DNA of 64,000 nt, taken from positions 248,001 to 312,000 of the forward strand of contig CM039194.1 of the NCBI GenBank assembly GCA_008360975.2, in the 5' to 3' direction. The DNA comes from Lichenostomus cassidix. Lineage: Eukaryota > Chordata > Aves > Passeriformes > Meliphagidae. Below the pieces are notes generated by a model. It worked only from the letters and a program-made list of their open reading frames with translations. It searched no databases and had not been told where the DNA came from. This document shows positions 60,358-64,000 of the stretch, in pieces. The translations under genes were made by a program, and so were the position numbers. How positions within the stretch are numbered: the stretch's first letter is position 1; each line of letters begins with the position of its first letter.

Positions 60358-60430
60358 CAGAATTAGGAAGCCATGAATGGAGCAGAATTAGGAAGCCACA
60401 AATGGAGCAGAATTAGGAAGCCACAAATGG
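60358..60430. repeat. 25-bp tandem repeat, about 2.9 copies
   Basis: Three adjacent copies of a unit starting CAGAATTAGGAAGCCA; copies two and three are nearly identical, and the first differs by two bases (ATG for ACA). Confidence 0.9.
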
Positions 60431-60956
60431 GATTTAGATAGAGCTGTCATATTACTGCATTTATAACACAGAACATTTTTCCTCTGCTATCACCTAATGC
60501 TGAAGGCTACTTAACCCTAAAGACCATTAATTTGAAATTCCTCATATAGCTTCAGGTTTTGTCTGCGCACCTGCCCTTGAGTGCTTCTGTTCTTACAAAG
60601 CTGAGCAGCAGAGTAGCTGTTGTAGGGGCAACTTGGTGTTTCTGGATGCCAGTCTGGAGGCTGAAAGTCTGAAAATTAGAGTGACACGGTTAGTTGGACG
60701 TTATGTCTGACAAACTGAGCACTGGTTAGAATAATGATCTTCTAAGGAGGATTTTTAGTGCTTATAGCCTCAGTATAATTGTATTTCTGTTTGATGGTGA
60801 CATTCACATAGACTCTAAAGGCAATCTGTTCACTGCTAAACATCTCTGAGACTGTCTGCCTCAAGTGAAATAGTGACTCAAACACTGAAGCTGCAGTGGA
60901 ACCAGAATCTCTCCCATTATTCAATAGAGGAGAAAGGTGAAGTGTTAGATTGAAGT
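60431..60956. other. non-coding sequence, no gene recognised
   Basis: Unique sequence without a recognisable gene or repeat. Confidence 0.6.
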
Positions 60957-61043
60957 CATCCTTGCCTCCATTTGCTTTCTTCTAGACCTTTTCAGGATCA
61001 AGACATCCTTGCCTCCATTTGATTTCTTCTAGACCTTTTCAGG
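60957..61043. repeat. 47-bp tandem duplication, about 1.9 copies
   Basis: Copies at 60,957 and 61,004 share CATCCTTGCCTCCATTTG and TTCTAGACCTTTTCAGG with one internal base change, so the duplication is recent. Confidence 0.9.
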
Positions 61044-64000
61044 GATTAAGTGGAGAAAAAAGGGAAGTGAAGGAAAAGAAGATAAGGATTATATTAGTGG
61101 ATATTGCTGGAGTCACAGTGCTGGCAGAAATGGATGAAGAAGCAGGATGAGATTTATCACAGGAAAACAGTGGAAGATCCAGACTAGAACTCATGAGTTC
61201 TGAGACAGTGCTATTATCAGTTCTTTCTGCAGAGTGTTCTGTTCATCTAGTTTGAGACAGAATGATGAGATTTAGGTTTGTTAGTAAGATACCATGAAAT
61301 TCTGAGTGAATGTTATGCATTTGTAGATGAATATTGTGCTGGAGTATAATTTGAATCAGCTGTGCCATAAAGAGGGCATTTCCTCCCTTCACATTCCAGT
61401 TTGTGTGGTTGGCTTTTCCATGTGCATTGAGAACATCAGAGGGAATTACTGTTTTCTGACATTGAGGTATATCCAGGATCAAGAGCTATGACAATCATTT
61501 TCTGTGTAAAATACCTGACTGCAGCAGGTGCACTGTGTGACAGGGAATATGGCAAAGCACATGGACTTACTCATATGCATCAGATACCATGACTACCATG
61601 AAACTGCTTCTCTTATCCACACCATATGGCAGCTCAAAACACATTAAATAGCCTTTTTCTTGTGCCTGGATTGGCAAGAGCCCTAATCCAACAGCAAATT
61701 TCTACATGAAACCAGCAGGCTCTAACAAAATGACACAGTCACAATTCGGCATGGTATCAAGTGATGGTATTATAGCCATCCATCTGCCATGCAAGGGAGA
61801 AAGAGGCTCTTAAAGCAGCAGCCACCATTCTAAATTACTCCCATTTTATTTCTGTAAAACATGGCTAAGTCAATAAATGAGCTACATTTCAATGCAAATG
61901 AACTTCCATGAAAACATATATATGTGCCTATGTATATATATACAGAAAGTTAATTTGCACACTACTGCAAAATTAATATTGCACTCTAACCCTGTGTCCA
62001 TGACAGGCAAGTGCAGCTTCCAAAGTGTTACTCAGAACAGAATCGAAGAAGAGCCAAATCCTGAGTCTCACCACATGGCAGCAGCATCACAGCATCATAG
62101 CATGGAGATGAGCACCAGGAGATGTTTGTGTCAGATTCACTGCTGACATCTTCACCACATGTTACAGAAAATAAATACATTAATGTTAGATCAAGGGATG
62201 TTGCCCAGGTTTAATCAAACAAATCCCTTAAACTGACTCTGTTTAATTATATGTTTTTATTCTTTTTATCATTTCATCAATGGGAGACCCTGAAATGTGG
62301 TGTCTGTAGTATGTGGGGTGATTAGCTGCCTACAACCCTATTAGGCTCTTGACAGTACAGAAATATTAAAGATTTGTTTGAGAATGTGTAAGAGATGGCT
62401 CCTCCAAACTCCTAAGCTGCCCTTCAACTGCTCGCTTAATTTTAGTGCTCTGAGGATTTTGGTTAAAAAGGGCATAGAAGTTGTTATAGTAACCCCTGAA
62501 ACAGCATTGGTTATCAGCAGAGATGTGTTTTGTGTGCTTCATTTTGTTAAAGTATTGTAAGTTTCTGTAAAAATGGGTTTATACAACACTGCTGAGAAGG
62601 TCTTGATGCGGTTTATATATTTGGTCTTTGCAGTCATGTGGGTTTGCACTTTTATAATGCTACAGGGCATTAAATAACTTGATATTTGCTCTTCTAAGAA
62701 TTTTTTTATGCCCAGGATGTATGATGAAGAACAAGATTTCATGTTATGTTGTTCCATAAATAATTCTATTAAAAAAAAAAAAAAGGCAGACTGTTTTCAT
62801 GCCATTTGGCTCCTTGTCATGTATATATGCTGAATTTAATAAGGATTTATGAAAGGCAGACATGGGCTAAAATGTGCTACGTTCTGAAGAAATATGGGTA
62901 AGTCCCTGACATTTATAATCTGAAATCTTGATTCATCAAAGAAAAATTTAACAAAAATGGAGGCTAAATATTGCTTCCTCTATGCTTTTCATCCTTTGCA
63001 CACATACAGAAACCCCAACTAATAATCAGAAAGCCTTTTCCTTGTTCATGCAAAAAAAATCCAGACCAAAATACATAGTTGAAATTCTGGCAATGTAAAA
63101 CAATGGCTTTATGCCTGAGTGCATCTGGAGTAAAGAAAAATAATTTTAGAAACTACCTACTTATTAATAATAACTACACTTATGCCAATAACAGCAAAAA
63201 AAAAAATAACAATTGCTTATGATATTTCATTTTCAAAACAGTCTTTTGGTCCCAAGCTTGTAGTAGGATTTTAAATTTTTCCCCAATTTTGCATCATTTT
63301 AAAGGTCATTCTGGGGTGCAACTCTTGTGAAATGTTGTAAATGGAATACTACAGTACTTTAAAAGGAGTTTTGAAATGTCCAGTAAATCTGTTAATTTAG
63401 TAATTTTTGGTTTAAGGCATGGAAGCTTAGTAAATAAAGAGAAAATGTTGCTACTAGATCCAGTGACTCTAAATCAATTAAACAAAGGCTACAAGGGAGT
63501 TTCTGTATCTCCAGTAGAAGGATTATGCAATTCTGGAGTCTATTTAGAGATAATATTAAGTTGAAACATGTGCCCACACACCCCACCCTCAAAAAAAAAA
63601 GGAAAAATAGTTTAAAAAAAGGAATTTCTAATCATTGCAATTGCTCATCATATAGCAACTACTTGCAGCTATGTAGGCCTGTTTGTTAATAGAGTTTCTG
63701 TGAAAGATTCATGTCTGTCATGCCTTCAGTAGCATGAATGATTTCAGTGAGAGCCAGTAATTGATTCTGATCTGAGACAGCTTGCAAAGGCTTCTCAAAA
63801 GGTTTGTAGTTTTAGTGAGGATTTTCTGAGCTGTTTTGATGTGTTCCTTTCATTCTGAGCCGTTTTGCAGGTGGATGTGAGTTGGCCCTGTAACAGTGCT
63901 GATAGAGATCAGAACACAAACCACTTGCATATCTTCACTGTGGAGTAACACCCACAGTCAGTCAGGAAATAATGGTGAACTGGTGACACATTTGACATTA
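61044..64000. other. non-coding sequence, no gene recognised
   Basis: AT-rich unique sequence to the window end. It holds TA-rich simple sequence near 61,914-61,943 and A runs near 62,771, 63,196 and 63,591. No open frame exceeds 90 codons. Confidence 0.6.

Overview
This 64 kb window looks like vertebrate, probably songbird, nuclear DNA. It is mostly AT-rich, CpG-poor non-coding sequence and carries one CR1-type LINE fragment and several avian-style endogenous retrovirus (ERV) insertions. I recognise no host protein-coding exon, rRNA or tRNA gene; the window reads as intergenic or deep intronic sequence. The songbird placement is inferred from element style and was not tested by any search.

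Layout: 1-19.3 kb, unique non-coding sequence with one 40-bp duplication. 19,355-20,088, a solo LTR on the minus strand with a 5-bp target duplication (ACAAG). 21,436-23,702, a complete but coding-free provirus: two 396-bp LTRs, a 6-bp duplication (TCTGGC), a primer-binding site that matches tRNA-Ala in all 18 bases, and a leader with an extremely CpG-rich block and strong hairpins. 36,443-36,908, a plus-strand solo LTR with a 5-bp duplication (GAGAT). 43,645-43,765, a CR1 fragment. 50,812-57,918, a 7.1 kb ERV-L-like provirus. The rest is unique sequence with a few short tandem repeats.

The ERV-L-like provirus is the centrepiece. Two ~916-bp LTRs (about 2% different by eye) are flanked by a 4-bp duplication (GGAG) and enclose an open 590-codon gag and an open pol of about 1,060 codons, with no env. 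Gag has an unusual N-terminal part with three hydrophobic segments before a capsid-like module. Gag and pol are in the same frame, separated by a UGA and then a UAG; the UAG lies inside a perfect 8-bp hairpin. Protease, RNase H and integrase catalytic residues are all visible, but the reverse transcriptase catalytic box reads YIND in place of YxDD.

The two proviruses differ in duplication length, primer tRNA and LTR sequence, so they belong to different ERV classes. The coding-free provirus could only have moved with proteins supplied by another element; its helper is not in this window.
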